Under the pieces are notes generated by a model. The model saw only the letters and a list, made by a program, of their open reading frames with translations, did not search any database and was not told where the DNA came from. A program made the position numbers and the translations under genes. Source: Streptomyces sp. NBC_01262 (GTDB taxonomy: Bacteria > Actinomycetota > Actinomycetes > Streptomycetales > Streptomycetaceae). From it: a stretch of 64,000 nt of DNA. Positions 1 to 9,439 of this stretch are shown in pieces (the first letter of the stretch is position 1; every line of letters begins with the position of its first letter). Location: the NCBI RefSeq assembly GCF_036226365.1, contig NZ_CP108462.1, forward strand, positions 62,001 through 126,000. Reading direction: 5' to 3'.

Positions 1-459
1 GCGGCTCCGCTGAATGCAGATTCGGGCATGAAGGGCGTGGTGCCAGAGGAGTCCGACCAGGGTGTTGCGATCGGGAGCCGTAAAGGGTTCGAGTGGTTGT
101 GTCTGGCCGAAGACCGTCTGCCATTGCGGACCCCGGGGACCGAACTCGGCCTCCGACGCGAAGGTCATGTCGATTTCTAGCCAACCAGGTAGAAGGAAGA
201 CTCGGATGATGCTCGCACCGGCCGGCAGATCCCAGTGGTGCTGCGCCCCGAACTCGTCATAGATCCACTGTGTCCATCGGTTCAGCGTTGCAGTGAGTTC
301 GCCACGGACAGCGAGGACCAAGTCGGTGTCCGACCAGCGGTCGCCCGCTCCGACTGCGTGCGAGCCGGTGAGAGCGACGCCGACGACAGCGGCGTCGGCG
401 TCGGCCTTCGCGAGTAGCCGGTCTCGGATGCGGTCTCGCTCTTCGACGGTGAACATCAT
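1..459 (-). CDS. Nucleotidyltransferase-domain protein (C-terminus off window)
   Basis: The reading frame runs from an ATG at 459 off the left edge, giving 153 codons. It holds a GSHAVG...SDTD motif (about residues 27-39), the GS-x(n)-DxD signature of the pol-beta nucleotidyltransferase fold used by aminoglycoside adenylyltransferases and MNT-type proteins. An AAGGGGAG ribosome site lies about 7 nt upstream of ATGATG. Such enzymes move an NMP group onto a small molecule or protein. The substrate cannot be read from this fragment, and the C-terminal domain that would separate a resistance enzyme from an antitoxin-like protein is missing. Confidence 0.75.
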   Translation of the reverse strand, partial: MMFTVEERDRIRDRLLAKADADAAVVGVALTGSHAVGAGDRWSDTDLVLAVRGELTATLNRWTQWIYDEFGAQHHWDLPAGASIIRVFLLPGWLEIDMTFASEAEFGPRGPQWQTVFGQTQPLEPFTAPDRNTLVGLLWHHALHARICIQRSR

Positions 460-608
460 GCAACTCCCCTTCGTGCACGACAATGCAGATCTTCGAAGCT
501 GATGCCAACTGGACCGAAAACCCGGCGGAGGTGTCAACAAAATCGACCTTCTGGTGCCAAGTGGAGCGATCAGACCGACCATCCATCCCAGGTCAGCTCA
601 CCGATCTG

Positions 609-662
609 GTGTCACCTATCCCGAAAAGTCACAGGCTTGCGACTTTTCTCGCTAGGTGACAC
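609..662. repeat. 22-bp inverted repeat, IS-end-like
   Basis: Arms at 609-630 and 641-662 pair with 3 mismatches around a 10-nt loop; the outer part is GTGTCACCTA and the inner part GAAAAGTC. The right side, 653-682, is repeated with 4 mismatches at 22001-22030. The following AGCTTGTTCTTT stretch recurs near 6976. This looks like the terminus of an insertion sequence whose body is gone. The rest of 460-776 shows no gene. Confidence 0.6.
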
Positions 663-776
663 TTGGTCGACCTATCTGCCACCTAGCTTGTTCTTTATCT
701 TCTGGCCGCTTGAAGTGCGGCGATGGTGACTTCGCGTTTGACGGTCTTGCCCGCGTCGTAGCGGGGTTCTGGCGGT

Positions 777-1976
777 CTACGCCGACTGACGTCGGCTGGC
801 CGGCATCGCAGCCACTGCCGTGACCAGGGCCAGGGCGCCGGCGACGACGGGGATGCCGTAGCCGTAGCCCGTGCCGGGGCCGAAGTGCTCGGCCATCGTC
901 CCGCCCAGGGCGGTCCCGGCGGCGATGCCGGCCAGGATGCCGGTGACGGCGAGCGTCATGCCCTCGTTGAGCCGTGCGGCGGGCACTCGTTCCTGGACCA
1001 GGGCCATGCCGTTGACCATGGTCGGCGCGGTCGCGAGACCGGCCGCGAACAGGGCCACCGACAGTGCGGCCACGCTCCCGGACGCCCTGGCGAGCAGCGG
1101 CAGCGCCATCAGTGCGGCCATCGTCCCGACGCCGGTGACGAACCGGCCGGCCGCCGTCCCGGTGGGCTTGGCGAGCCCGTAGAGCAGCCCGGCCACACAC
1201 GATCCGGCGGCTTCAAGGGCGAGTGCAACGCCTGCCGCTGAGGCATGCCCGTGCGCGTCGGTGAAGGCGACCGTGGTCACCTCCAGCGCCCCGAAGATCA
1301 CCCCCGTGCAGGCGAACGTGCCCACGACCCCGGCCAGCCCCGGTATGCGCGGCGATCCGCCCGGCTGCCGGGGCTCGACCGGCGGCTCGGTACGCCGCTG
1401 CGCCGCGAAGAGCAGCACCCCGGCGAGCAGCAGCACCTCCGTGACCAGCGTCCCGGCTTCCGGGAACAGTGCCGTGCCCAGGAACGCGGCCAGCACCGGG
1501 CCGGCCATGAAGCAGACCTCGTCGGCGACCTGCTCGAAGGAATTGGCGGCATGCAGCCGGTCCGGAGCGTCGCGGTAAAGGTGCGCCCAGCGCGCGCGGG
1601 CCATACCGCCGGTGTTGGGTGCCGTGGCCGTGCCGACGTTGACCGCGAAGAGCGTCCACGTCGGCGCGTCGTAGTGGACCAGCGGCACCAACAGCAGCCC
1701 CGCCGCCACCGACACCACCGTCGCAGGCACCGCCACCCTCGCCTGTCCGTGCCGGTCGACGAGGCGTGCCACCAGCGGCGCCCCGACCGCCCCGGCCGCC
1801 AGACCGGCGGCCGACACGGCACCGGCGAGCGCGTACGAGCCCCGGACCGTGGCGATCATCACGACCAGGCTCACGCCCGCCATGGCCATCGGCAGCCGCG
1901 CCAGCACACTGCCCGCCGTGAAGGCGGCGCTGCCGGGGGCCTCGAAGAGACGGCTGTACGTACGGGTGTTGATCAC
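777..1976 (-). CDS. MFS transporter
   Basis: A 399-residue polytopic membrane protein, the usual length for a 12-helix major facilitator. Hydrophobic Ala/Gly/Val/Leu-rich segments run throughout, with a MFS loop-like VARLVDRHGQARV stretch near residue 70. It is transcribed divergently from the LysR gene starting at 2085, the common arrangement for a drug or metabolite exporter controlled by its neighbour. The ATG at 1976 (MINTRTYSR) is the natural start. The substrate is not predictable from sequence. Confidence 0.88.
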   Translation of the reverse strand: MINTRTYSRLFEAPGSAAFTAGSVLARLPMAMAGVSLVVMIATVRGSYALAGAVSAAGLAAGAVGAPLVARLVDRHGQARVAVPATVVSVAAGLLLVPLVHYDAPTWTLFAVNVGTATAPNTGGMARARWAHLYRDAPDRLHAANSFEQVADEVCFMAGPVLAAFLGTALFPEAGTLVTEVLLLAGVLLFAAQRRTEPPVEPRQPGGSPRIPGLAGVVGTFACTGVIFGALEVTTVAFTDAHGHASAAGVALALEAAGSCVAGLLYGLAKPTGTAAGRFVTGVGTMAALMALPLLARASGSVAALSVALFAAGLATAPTMVNGMALVQERVPAARLNEGMTLAVTGILAGIAAGTALGGTMAEHFGPGTGYGYGIPVVAGALALVTAVAAMPASRRQSA

Positions 1977-2084
1977 GGCTCTTACGATCCAGGGTGGGTC
2001 GGTGGCCGGTCCAACACCTGATCGGCGGCGATTGACGCGGTGCCGTTGTCAATCGCCCGCCTGGCCGGAGAAGGCTGGTCCACA

Positions 2085-3089
2085 ATGCCGCTGCGGTTGA
2101 ATGGCCGTATGCCGAGACCCTCCGTCGACCCCCGCCTGCTCCGTGCCTTCCTCGCCGTCGCGGAGGAGCTGCACTTCACCCGGGCTGCCGCCCGCCTGTA
2201 CGTCGCGCAGCAGGCACTCAGCCGCGATGTGCGGCGTCTGGAATGGGAGTTGGGCACCGAGCTGCTGTTGCGGAGCACCCGCAGGGTGGAGCTGACGGCC
2301 GACGGGGAGCGGCTGCTTCCGTACGCGCGCCGGGTGCTGGCGGCGCACGACGAGCTGAGCGCGGCGTTTGCGGCGTCCGACCGGCCACTGCTGGTCGACA
2401 TCGGTACCCCGGTCAGCACGGCTCACCGGGTGCTGACGGCGGCCCGGGAAGAGACGCCCGGGATCGAGATGACGGCGCGCTTCCACAGCGGGCTGACCGG
2501 CGCAGCCGCGGACATCCTCGCCGGGCGCCTCGACGTGTCGTTCGGCCGGGTCGCCGGCCTCGACCCGGCCGTGCTGGCGGCCCTGGAGCACCGGCCAGTG
2601 CGGTACGAGCGGATGGCCGTGCTGCTGCCGGCGGACCACCGGCTGGCCGGGCTCGCGGCGGTACCGCTGGACGCGCTGGCGGGGGAAGCGCTGTATGCCG
2701 CCGCCGGGAACCCCGCCACCGCCGAGTGGACGGATCTGGCCGAGCGGCTGTTCGCGGGACGGGGCATCGAGGTCGCCGACCCGTTCCCGGAGATCGACGG
2801 CCCGGACGAGTTCATCCGGCTGGTCACCAAGCACCGCTGGCCGGTCCTGGCCAGCACCGAGTTCATCGAGCTGCCCGACGGCGGCTTCGTGCTGCGGCCC
2901 CTCACCGACCCGGTGCCCTTGTCACCCGTCTCCATCGTCTGGCGCCGGGGCCTGCGCCACGACGGCCTCACCGCCCTGCGGCGGGCCGCCGCCCGGCTGT
3001 CGGCCGCCCGCGACTGGCTGACCCGCCCGGCGGACGCGTGGCTGCCCGAGCCGGACGCGCGGCTCACAGCAGCCCTGTCCTCGGGGTGA
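2085..3089 (+). CDS. LysR-family transcriptional regulator
   Basis: An N-terminal winged helix-turn-helix (RLLRAFLAVAEELHFTRAAA, then QQALSRDVRRLE) is followed by a periplasmic-binding-like effector domain, as in LysR regulators. I prefer the ATG at 2085 because GGAGAAGG lies about 10 nt upstream; 2040 and 2109 are alternatives. It probably controls the divergent MFS gene through the 108-bp gap between the two starts, which is an inference from arrangement. The protein ends PDARLTAALSSG, with no partner gene downstream in the same direction. Confidence 0.88.
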   Translation: MPLRLNGRMPRPSVDPRLLRAFLAVAEELHFTRAAARLYVAQQALSRDVRRLEWELGTELLLRSTRRVELTADGERLLPYARRVLAAHDELSAAFAASDRPLLVDIGTPVSTAHRVLTAAREETPGIEMTARFHSGLTGAAADILAGRLDVSFGRVAGLDPAVLAALEHRPVRYERMAVLLPADHRLAGLAAVPLDALAGEALYAAAGNPATAEWTDLAERLFAGRGIEVADPFPEIDGPDEFIRLVTKHRWPVLASTEFIELPDGGFVLRPLTDPVPLSPVSIVWRRGLRHDGLTALRRAAARLSAARDWLTRPADAWLPEPDARLTAALSSG

Positions 3090-3211
3090 GAGCCCTTGGG
3101 GGAAGACAGGCCGCGGCGACCAGGGCGAATATCCCGTCCACAACGCACGCGAGCTCCGTGAGCTGCAGCTATTCACGATGAACAGGTTCATCGCGGAGGA
3201 AAGCGCATCAC

Positions 3212-4642
3212 CTATGCGACGTCGGGCCGTGTCATCAGCGGCGACCGCACATGCAGCACCAGGCTTGGGCCGGTCAGGGGCACGATGTTCCACGTCGCTG
3301 TCGCTGTCCCCGCGTCGGCATCGACCGACAGCCGAACCCGGTGCGGTGTGGTGATGACGTAAAGCTCGGCGACGAACGTGTTGCCCTGCCAGGCGCCAGT
3401 CGCGACGACGGGACGGCCGAGCGGCGAACTTTCCCGCCATTTGCCGTGGCCGACCTCGACGTTGAGGTACGGCCCGAGTCGAAGGAGCCATCCACCGTCC
3501 ACTGCATCGACGATCACCGTGGTTCCGTCGGGCAGAGCCGAACCCTCGGCGGAGGCGTCGAGTTTCGCCTTGACGGAACGCTCCGGGGCGGCGGCGCCCA
3601 GCACCGGTGCCAATGACAACCGCCGCAGCCGATCGGCGAGGATTTCGTCGTCCGGGGTGTTTCCCGTGTCCTGCATGCCGGGCAGCAGGCACTCCCATAT
3701 TGCGTCAAGCACTGCCTGTGGCTGCGTATGGCTGCCGGTCACGGCGACCACGAGATCGTGCGACGGGACGACCACGCATTGCTGGCCGAATGAGCCGTCC
3801 CCGTGGTAGCCGTGACGCGACATCCAGAACTGGTAACCGTAACCACGAAGGTAGTCGACGTCCCCCGATCCGTCCTCGAGTCGCAGGGTGTCGGTGTGCC
3901 GTCTGGTCGCGAGCTCCACCCATTCACGCGGGACGAGCCGCCGGCCGCCCCACGTACCTCCGCGCAGGAGCAACTCACCGAAGGCGGCGACAGCCTCGGT
4001 CGTGAGGTGCAGTCCGTGGAATCCGAATGCGGCACCGCTGGCCACACGGTCCCATTCGGCGTGATCGACGCCCATCGGCTTGAAGAGGCGCTCGTCGAGC
4101 AGTTCCGGGAGGCTGTGGCCCATGACCCGTTCCACCATCCGGGCCAGGATGAAGGTGGTGGGATTGTCGTAAGCGTGCCGCGTTCCCTCGGCATCGGGAA
4201 ACGGTACGCGCAGGAAGCCCTTCACCAGGTCGCCCGGTTCCAGTTGCCAGGCCTCGGCGAGGCTGTCCGTGCGATGTCCGGCCGTCATGCACAGCAGGTG
4301 GTGAACGGTGAGGCGGCGTCCCTGCTCCGAGATGTCGCCCGGAACGTGGTCGGGCAGCACATCCACCACCCGATCCTCCAGTGAGAGCAGCCCGTCGGCG
4401 ATCGCGAGCCCCACGGCGACCGAGGTGAACGACTTGGTCAGCGAGTAAAGAAGGTGCGGGCGTTCGGCCGAGTACGGCGCCCACCAGCCCTCGGCGACGA
4501 CGTGACCGTGGCGTACGACCATGATGGAGTGACACTCGACGGATCGCGCCTCGAGCCGATCCAGCAGCGCGGCGATCGAACGGGACGACATCCCCGAGGC
4601 AGCCGGTGTCGATCGCGGCAGCAGGGCACGCTGAGAAGCCAT
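3212..4642 (-). CDS. Serine hydrolase, beta-lactamase/PBP-C fold (copy A)
   Basis: The ATG at 4642 (MASQRALLPRS) gives 476 residues. The class C/esterase triad is visible: SLTK (SxxK nucleophile, about residue 67), a tyrosine motif in HAYDNPTTF (YxN type, about 160), and a later HGYHGDGSFGQQ (HxG/KTG equivalent). A C-terminal beta-rich extension of about 150 residues follows. No signal peptide or anchor was seen, so cytosolic or non-classical location is likely. Family members act as esterases, D-amino peptidases or lactamases; substrate unknown. An almost identical second copy lies at 33277-34707, differing by one residue (Leu here, Met there). Confidence 0.88.
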   Translation of the reverse strand: MASQRALLPRSTPAASGMSSRSIAALLDRLEARSVECHSIMVVRHGHVVAEGWWAPYSAERPHLLYSLTKSFTSVAVGLAIADGLLSLEDRVVDVLPDHVPGDISEQGRRLTVHHLLCMTAGHRTDSLAEAWQLEPGDLVKGFLRVPFPDAEGTRHAYDNPTTFILARMVERVMGHSLPELLDERLFKPMGVDHAEWDRVASGAAFGFHGLHLTTEAVAAFGELLLRGGTWGGRRLVPREWVELATRRHTDTLRLEDGSGDVDYLRGYGYQFWMSRHGYHGDGSFGQQCVVVPSHDLVVAVTGSHTQPQAVLDAIWECLLPGMQDTGNTPDDEILADRLRRLSLAPVLGAAAPERSVKAKLDASAEGSALPDGTTVIVDAVDGGWLLRLGPYLNVEVGHGKWRESSPLGRPVVATGAWQGNTFVAELYVITTPHRVRLSVDADAGTATATWNIVPLTGPSLVLHVRSPLMTRPDVA

Positions 4643-4748
4643 CCGGGCACCGTATGCGAAGGATCTTTCGGGCCCTAGCGATTTAACTGGCCGTCTCAAA
4701 CCGAGGTGATCCCGCGATCTTGCGCCTGGCGGTCTTGGTCGGCAGGCT

Positions 4749-4975
4749 GTGCGGGTGCGTGCTGATCTTGTGCCGGACGACTTGTGGGATCGCGTCGCTC
4801 CGTTGCTGCCGCCCGTTCCCGAGCGCCGGCGCCGCACCCCGGACACCTGCGCGTTCCGGCGGGCGGCGCTCGCGGGCGTGCTGTACGCGCTGCGGACCGG
4901 TGTTACCTGGCGCGACGTGCCGCGGAGACCCAGGGGTGCTCCGGAGTCACGGCCTGGCACAGGCTGCGGGACTGG
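4749..4975 (+). pseudogene. IS5-like transposase N-terminal fragment (copy A)
   Basis: Encodes the DUF4096-type helix-turn-helix start of an IS5-family transposase (ADLVPDDLWDRVAPLLPPV, then GVTWRDVP). The frame shifts near 4923 and the conserved WHRLRDW of the family ends at the duplication border 4975. The catalytic DDE part is absent. The IS terminus is probably near 4687 (GGCCGTCTCAAACC). It is an inactive fragment carried inside the inverted duplication. Confidence 0.75.
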
Positions 4976-5225
4976 GATCGCTGGCGGGGCCGGTCGAGCA
5001 TGTCCCCGATCCAGGCGGCAACTGTGTCCGCACCGGCCACTACAGGATCTGTGCCTTCAACTGCACAGAATCGCAGGTGGTCCTCGACCGCCCGCCCGTA
5101 CGCGTCGATCGTGTTGGAAGCCCGAGCGATGTTCGCCATGAACTGCAGCCACTGTCGGGCCAGTTGATGTTCTCCGAGAGTGGGGAACTTGCCCCACTGG
5201 GGGCCATGACAGCAGGCTAGCCCTG
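4976..5225 (-). pseudogene. Tyrosine recombinase/integrase N-terminal fragment
   Basis: In reverse orientation this encodes LARQWLQFMANIARASNT, AYGRAVEDHLRFC and ADTVAAWIGDML, matching the SAM-like core-binding domain of phage/XerD-type integrases. The catalytic domain (R-HxxR-Y) is missing and the fragment abuts the IS5 remnant. It indicates that an integrative element or integron-like recombinase was once here and was cut by IS activity. The start is unclear. Confidence 0.6.
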
Positions 5226-5249
5226 CTCGATTCCACATAAGGCGTGCTT

Positions 5250-5900
5250 TACCCGTGGACTTCCCGCCATGGCGCACAGTTTGGGCTTCATGGCCCGCTG
5301 GGCCGCCGCCGGAGTGATCGGCCAGATCCGTGACCATCTGAGCCGCCAGATCCGCCGCGATATGGGGAAGGGTCCCAAAGCGGTTCCACCGTGATCGACT
5401 CCCAGAGCATCAAGGCCGCCGAGACTGTCGGGAGGGATCCCGCGGCTACGACGCTGGCAAGAAAATCAACGGACGCAAGCGCCACCTTGTCGTCGACACC
5501 CGCGGCCTGCCGCTGCTGGTCATGGTCACCCCTGCCGACCTGCACGACAGCCATGCGGCCAAGGAAGTCCTCTTCCGCCTCCGCCTGATGCACCCCGAGA
5601 TCACCATCGTCTGGGCCGACTCCGCGTACGCCGGAAAACTGGTGACCTGGGCAAAACGCCATCTCAACCTCACCATCAAGACTGTCAGCCGCCCCAAGGA
5701 CACCTCCGGATTCATCGTGCTGCCCCGCCGCTGGGTCGTGGAACGCACCTGGGGATGGATCATGCACGCCCGACGTCACGCACGGGACTACGAACGCCTC
5801 GTCCGGCACTCCGAAACCTTGATCACCTGGGCGGCGATCACACTGATGACCAGGAGGCTCACCCGAGGCAACAACAGCCTCTCCCGCCTGCCAGCTACCC
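5250..5900 (+). pseudogene. IS5-family transposase, frameshifted C-terminal part
   Basis: DFPPWRTVW, then after a frameshift IDSQSIKAAETVG, after another shift near 5435 INGRKRHLVVDT and LHDSHAAKEVL, WADSAYAGKL (second Asp) and RRWVVERTWGW (Glu). These are the D-D-E core blocks of IS5 transposases spread over at least two frames, so the gene is dead. Its subfamily differs from the fragment at 4749-4975. Confidence 0.75.
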
Positions 5901-5934
5901 GCCCAGACTCGCGCACTTGGCCTGAAATACCAGC

Positions 5935-6804
5935 TCAGCGAATCGCAGCCTGGGGCAGCCACCGGTCTGCGTACCGCTCCAGCCACGCGACGACGTGCTC
6001 CACGTAGCTGTCGACGTTCGACAGGGGCTTGCCGCTGAGCACCGCGACGAGGTGCTCGACTCCGAACGTTCTGTCCCAGACCTGGGCGCGCCGGTAGGTC
6101 TCGCTGTCCACGGCTTGACGGACGTTCTCCCAGCCGTGCCAGGCCATGCAGGCGGCGTCGATCGCCGGGTCGAACGGCTGGGCCAGGTCCCAGTCCAGCA
6201 CGCCGATCAGCTTGCCGTCCTTGCTCCAATGGACGTTCTCGGCGACGAGGTCACCGTGGACGAGACAGGCCGGCACCGGCTCCAGGGCCATTGCCTCTTC
6301 AAGGCGTCGCCGGCCCTCGTCTCGCCATCGTTGGGGCAGACGCGGGACGACGTCTTCGGCCAGGACGTCGGCCCACCCATGACCGCTCGCTTGCCCGCCT
6401 GGCGTGCCGAGCACGGCTTGTAGCTCCGGGGTGAGGGGAAGCTCCCGCAATGCCCCGAGCAGCTCGCTGATCTTCGCCGGATCACCCTCGCCCTCGGGCA
6501 GTCCGCTGCCGTCGACCCACGAGACGGCGACAGCGGCACGGTCACCGAACATCGTCACCGGCGTCAGCGGCTCCGGAACGGCGAACGGCAGCCCGGATGC
6601 CGCGATGACCCGCAGCAATTCCATCCGACGCGGCAGCGTCTCAGCCGCGAACGGGCGTCGGCTGATCCGCACGGCTGCGACACCGGGCAACAGAACGACA
6701 TGGTGGTGGTTGCCGTGGGCAGAGAGGCGTGCTGTGTCCAGAGTCATCCCTGGCATGAGCGCATCGACGATCTCCAGCAACTCGGCAGGAACCTCGTCAC
6801 TCAC
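5935..6804 (-). CDS. APH-fold antibiotic phosphotransferase
   Basis: 289 residues from a GTG at 6804 with GGAGG 7 nt upstream. The Brenner motif LVHGDLVAENVHW (catalytic Asp) is followed by GVLDWDLAQPFDPAID (the metal-binding Asp motif), as in the aminoglycoside/macrolide phosphotransferase superfamily. The N-terminal kinase lobe (VRISRRP, then RRMELLRVIAASGLP) is present. Length and motif spacing suit macrolide 2'-phosphotransferase-like or aminoglycoside kinases, but the substrate cannot be assigned. It stands alone next to IS debris, consistent with a mobile resistance-type gene. Confidence 0.85.
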   Translation of the reverse strand: MSDEVPAELLEIVDALMPGMTLDTARLSAHGNHHHVVLLPGVAAVRISRRPFAAETLPRRMELLRVIAASGLPFAVPEPLTPVTMFGDRAAVAVSWVDGSGLPEGEGDPAKISELLGALRELPLTPELQAVLGTPGGQASGHGWADVLAEDVVPRLPQRWRDEGRRRLEEAMALEPVPACLVHGDLVAENVHWSKDGKLIGVLDWDLAQPFDPAIDAACMAWHGWENVRQAVDSETYRRAQVWDRTFGVEHLVAVLSGKPLSNVDSYVEHVVAWLERYADRWLPQAAIR

Positions 6805-7053
6805 GTGCCAGCCTCCTTCTTGGTAAACCCACCCGCCGTACGTCAGAGCCTGTTACGGGCCGCTTCACTTTATAGGGCTGCCGTGACAGGCCCATCCAGC
6901 CGACGGAGGCGGGAACCGGGCGGTGCGATAGAGGCCTCCCAGCGAGACGACCCTGGCATGCCCCCCGGGTACTCAGCTTGTTCTTTGACCTCTGGCCTGT
7001 TGGCCTTCTGGATTGGCCCGTAGTGGCTCCGCACGGCGTGGGATCATCTCGGG

Positions 7054-7287
7054 ATGCGCCTGATTGCCGATGGGGCCACGCCGACCTCGCGGTTGGTGCT
7101 GGTGGAGGACCTTGAGACCGACAACGGCTACGTCTTCGAGCTGGCGAGCCCACTCTTCCTGGCCGTTGGTGACCGGATCAGCTTCGACGACAGCAGGCTT
7201 GTCGTCGTGCGGGCGAACGGGGAGCGACTGCTGCCCGCTGGTGAGTGGTCTACCGGCTGCGGCATCAGGGCCGGCCAACGCAGCTGA
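7054..7287 (+). CDS. Small conserved-looking hypothetical protein
   Basis: 77 residues, acidic and beta-rich in appearance (RLVLVEDLETDNGYVFEL, VGDRISFDDSRLVVVRANG). Composition and codon use are those of a real protein rather than an antisense shadow. I do not recognise a family. The start ATG lies after CATCTCGGG, a weak ribosome site. No operon partner is seen. Confidence 0.45.
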   Translation: MRLIADGATPTSRLVLVEDLETDNGYVFELASPLFLAVGDRISFDDSRLVVVRANGERLLPAGEWSTGCGIRAGQRS

Positions 7288-7360
7288 CAGTGCTGCCAAC
7301 GCCTCTCTTCGGGTTGCTTGTTGAGACAGTCGCGGGTTTGGTCGTTCGCCGGACATCGGT

Positions 7361-7418
7361 ACGGCCTTGGCGTGATCATGTGCGTTGCGAAGCACCCATG
7401 ATCACCAACCAAGGCCGT
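7361..7418. repeat. Long imperfect hairpin
   Basis: ACGGCCTTGG-GTGATCATG at 7361-7380 pairs with 7397-7418 (a 19-bp stem with a small bulge, 16-nt loop). It separates a small gene from a regulator fragment. It resembles an IS terminus or a terminator; no U-tract follows. Confidence 0.55.
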
Positions 7419-7632
7419 GAGGACGAGTGTCCTGGAAGAGGCTGTCCGCGTCGACGACTTCGGGGAACGCGGCCAGGTCGAAGACCTGCCCGCCGCGGCG
7501 TAGTTCGCGGCTCGCGGCGAGCCCGAGCAGATGCCGGGCGTCGTCGGGCATGCCCAGGCCGTTCGCGATCCGCTCGTAACACCTCCAGGCGGAACTCACC
7601 ACGGCTCGGTCAGCCGCCGGGAGATTCACCAC
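7402..7632 (-). pseudogene. XRE-type regulator fragment
   Basis: CYERIANGLGMPDDARHLLG and RELRRGGQVFDLAAFPEVVD resemble the part just after the helix-turn-helix in Streptomyces XRE regulators that carry a TPR-like domain. The HTH itself and the C-terminus are missing, and the frame runs into the hairpin at 7361-7418. Probably a remnant left by an insertion. Confidence 0.4.
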
Positions 7633-7828
7633 GCCGATCGGTCGAACTCACCACCCCTGTTCACCGTCCCGAAGCCACCAACCGGCGCCGGGTCGCCTTG
7701 CTGCACGGCACCGCGACGGGCCCTGTCCGGGTGCGGGTTCCCTTCGTGCTCGGGGCCCGGCCGCGCGCTGAGCAATGCCGCGCCAGTGATCCTTCTGTCA
7801 CGCAGCCAGGAGGACTGGGGTGTCTGGG

Positions 7829-9103
7829 TCAGGCCGTGGCCGTGCTTCCTGCGGACTTCGCCGATGATTCTTCCAGGGCTGGGCTGGGCAGGCCGCTCCA
7901 GGGCAGCAGCAGGGCGCTGGCGAGGCAGAGCGTTCCGGCGACGAGGATCGCGGTGCGGACTCCGGCGTACGCGGCGATGATTCCACCGGCGACTATGAAG
8001 AGGGGCTGGGCGGTCTTCGAGCTGACCGACCAGGCGGTTACGACCCGGGCCATGACGTGGTCCTGGGTGGCGGTTATCCGGTAGGTGGCGAAGGACGGGT
8101 TGAACACGCCGGCGGCGACCAGCAGTCCGGTGTCGGCCGCGACGAGGGCGACGAGCCCGAGGGTTCCGAACGGCAGCCACGGCAGCAGGATCGTCCAGGG
8201 TGTGCGCAGCACGCCGAACAGGAGCAGCACCCGGTGTGGCCCGAGTCGGCTGGTGAGCGTAGCGGTCAGACGGGATCCCAGGACTCCTCCCAGGCATGGC
8301 AACCCCAGCGCCAGGCCGTACTGCCATGGCGTGAAGTGCAGGTCACGGAGCATGAGGACGGCCACGAGCGGGCTGCTCATCATGATGGATCCGCCGAAGA
8401 GCATGGCGTTCCAAAACAGCGGGCGAAGTCCGCGGTGTCCGAGGATGTAGCGCCAGCCTGTCATGAGCTCCCGGGCCCGGCCTCGGGATTTGGTCCGCGC
8501 CGGGGGTGCCGGTTCTGGACGGCGGATCTGCCGGACGCCCAGGGCGGACAGCAGGAAGGAGAGCGCATCCACGGCCAGGGTGGCCGTCGCCCCGAACACC
8601 CCGATGAGCAGTCCGCCGGTAGGTGGCCCCACGCTCTGGCTGATCCAGTCGGTGGTCTCGAATTGTGCTGCTGCCCGGAGGCGGTCACTTGGCGCGACGA
8701 GCCCCTTGAGGTGTGCGGTGCTCGCTGCCGAGAACGCAATGGCGGCCGTTGATTGGAGGACGCCGACCACGCACAGTTGCATGAAGGTGAGCAGGCCGAG
8801 AGCTGCCGCGACGGGAACACTCGCCAACGCGAGACACCTGACCCCGTCTGCGGTGGTCATGGCTGGCCGTTTGTGACGGTGCTCGATGCGGCCTCCCAAC
8901 GGGAGGCTGATTGCGGCACTGGCGACTGCTGATAATGCCGCCAGGAGCGAGACCTGGAACGTCGAGACGTGCAGGGCCGCCACAGCGACCAGGGGAAGGG
9001 CCCCCGCGCTGACTGCGCTGCCCGCCGCGCTCACCGCGTACGACCCCCACAAGCGGCCGAAGTCGCTGTGCACATCCGTCAACCGTCTACCCGGCGAGAT
9101 CAC
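7829..9103 (-). CDS. MFS transporter (second)
   Basis: About 424 residues with twelve hydrophobic segments. The typical exporter loop GGRIEHRHKRPAMT follows helix 2, and a long hydrophilic centre (RRPEPAPPARTKSRGRAR) follows helix 6. Of the possible starts, GTG 9103, TTG 9082 and GTG 9073, none has a strong ribosome site; I used the longest. It overlaps closely with a broken HAD gene upstream (9115). It resembles macrolide/antibiotic exporters of the Mef/enterobactin-exporter type, but the substrate is unknown. Confidence 0.83.
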   Translation of the reverse strand: MISPGRRLTDVHSDFGRLWGSYAVSAAGSAVSAGALPLVAVAALHVSTFQVSLLAALSAVASAAISLPLGGRIEHRHKRPAMTTADGVRCLALASVPVAAALGLLTFMQLCVVGVLQSTAAIAFSAASTAHLKGLVAPSDRLRAAAQFETTDWISQSVGPPTGGLLIGVFGATATLAVDALSFLLSALGVRQIRRPEPAPPARTKSRGRARELMTGWRYILGHRGLRPLFWNAMLFGGSIMMSSPLVAVLMLRDLHFTPWQYGLALGLPCLGGVLGSRLTATLTSRLGPHRVLLLFGVLRTPWTILLPWLPFGTLGLVALVAADTGLLVAAGVFNPSFATYRITATQDHVMARVVTAWSVSSKTAQPLFIVAGGIIAAYAGVRTAILVAGTLCLASALLLPWSGLPSPALEESSAKSAGSTATA

Positions 9104-9114
9104 GACGGACGAGC

Positions 9115-9300
9115 TTAGTGCTCGGCGGCGAGTATCTTGAGGAAGGAGGAGGGATCTTGTAAATCGGGGACCGTCTCGGTGGCTTCGGCCGCCTGGAGAT
9201 CCTCGATGCTGGGCTGGACGGAAGTGACGGCCAGCACCGGCACCTGGTTCGCCGGGCCAGCGGCGACGTCGGCTGGGGTGTCCCCGATCAGCAGCACGTT
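9115..9300 (-). pseudogene. HAD-family hydrolase C-terminal fragment
   Basis: NVLLIGDTPADVAAG is motif IV of HAD phosphatases, followed by about 45 residues to the stop. An in-frame TGA directly precedes it and no catalytic DxD motif is found upstream, so only the C-terminal end survives. It sits 12 nt from the MFS start and may once have been in its operon. Confidence 0.6.
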
Positions 9301-9367
9301 TCACGGCTCGACCGTGATGTCCAGGGCCTGTGCGCTTCCGGGGCCCAGCGCGTGCCGGTTTCCTGTT

Positions 9368-9439
9368 GCAACAGCGGCTGCAACAAGGGCTGCGTCAACG
9401 GTGGCAACAACCGCTGCCACATCGGCTGCACTCAACAGA
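9368..9439. repeat. Degenerate 12-bp tandem repeat with Cys-rich coding potential
   Basis: Six units related to GCAACARSGGCT lie head to tail (9368, 9380, 9392, 9404, 9416, 9428). One forward frame, from GTG 9352 to TAG 9454-9456, reads SCCNSGCNKGC, then NRCHIGC: 34 residues with seven cysteines. The frame stays open upstream with no clear ribosome site, so coding is doubtful. The stretch 9457-9897 holds no gene that I can support. Confidence 0.45.

Larger units (their letters stand above)
3196..4975. repeat. Copy A of a 1.78-kb inverted duplication
   Basis: This segment is repeated in reverse complement at 32944-34723. Paired coordinates sum to 37919. I saw only two base differences (4390/33529 and 4448/33471). 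Identity stops sharply at both ends. The unit holds the serine hydrolase gene plus the 5' part of an IS5-like transposase. The copies face each other across about 27.97 kb. Confidence 0.92.
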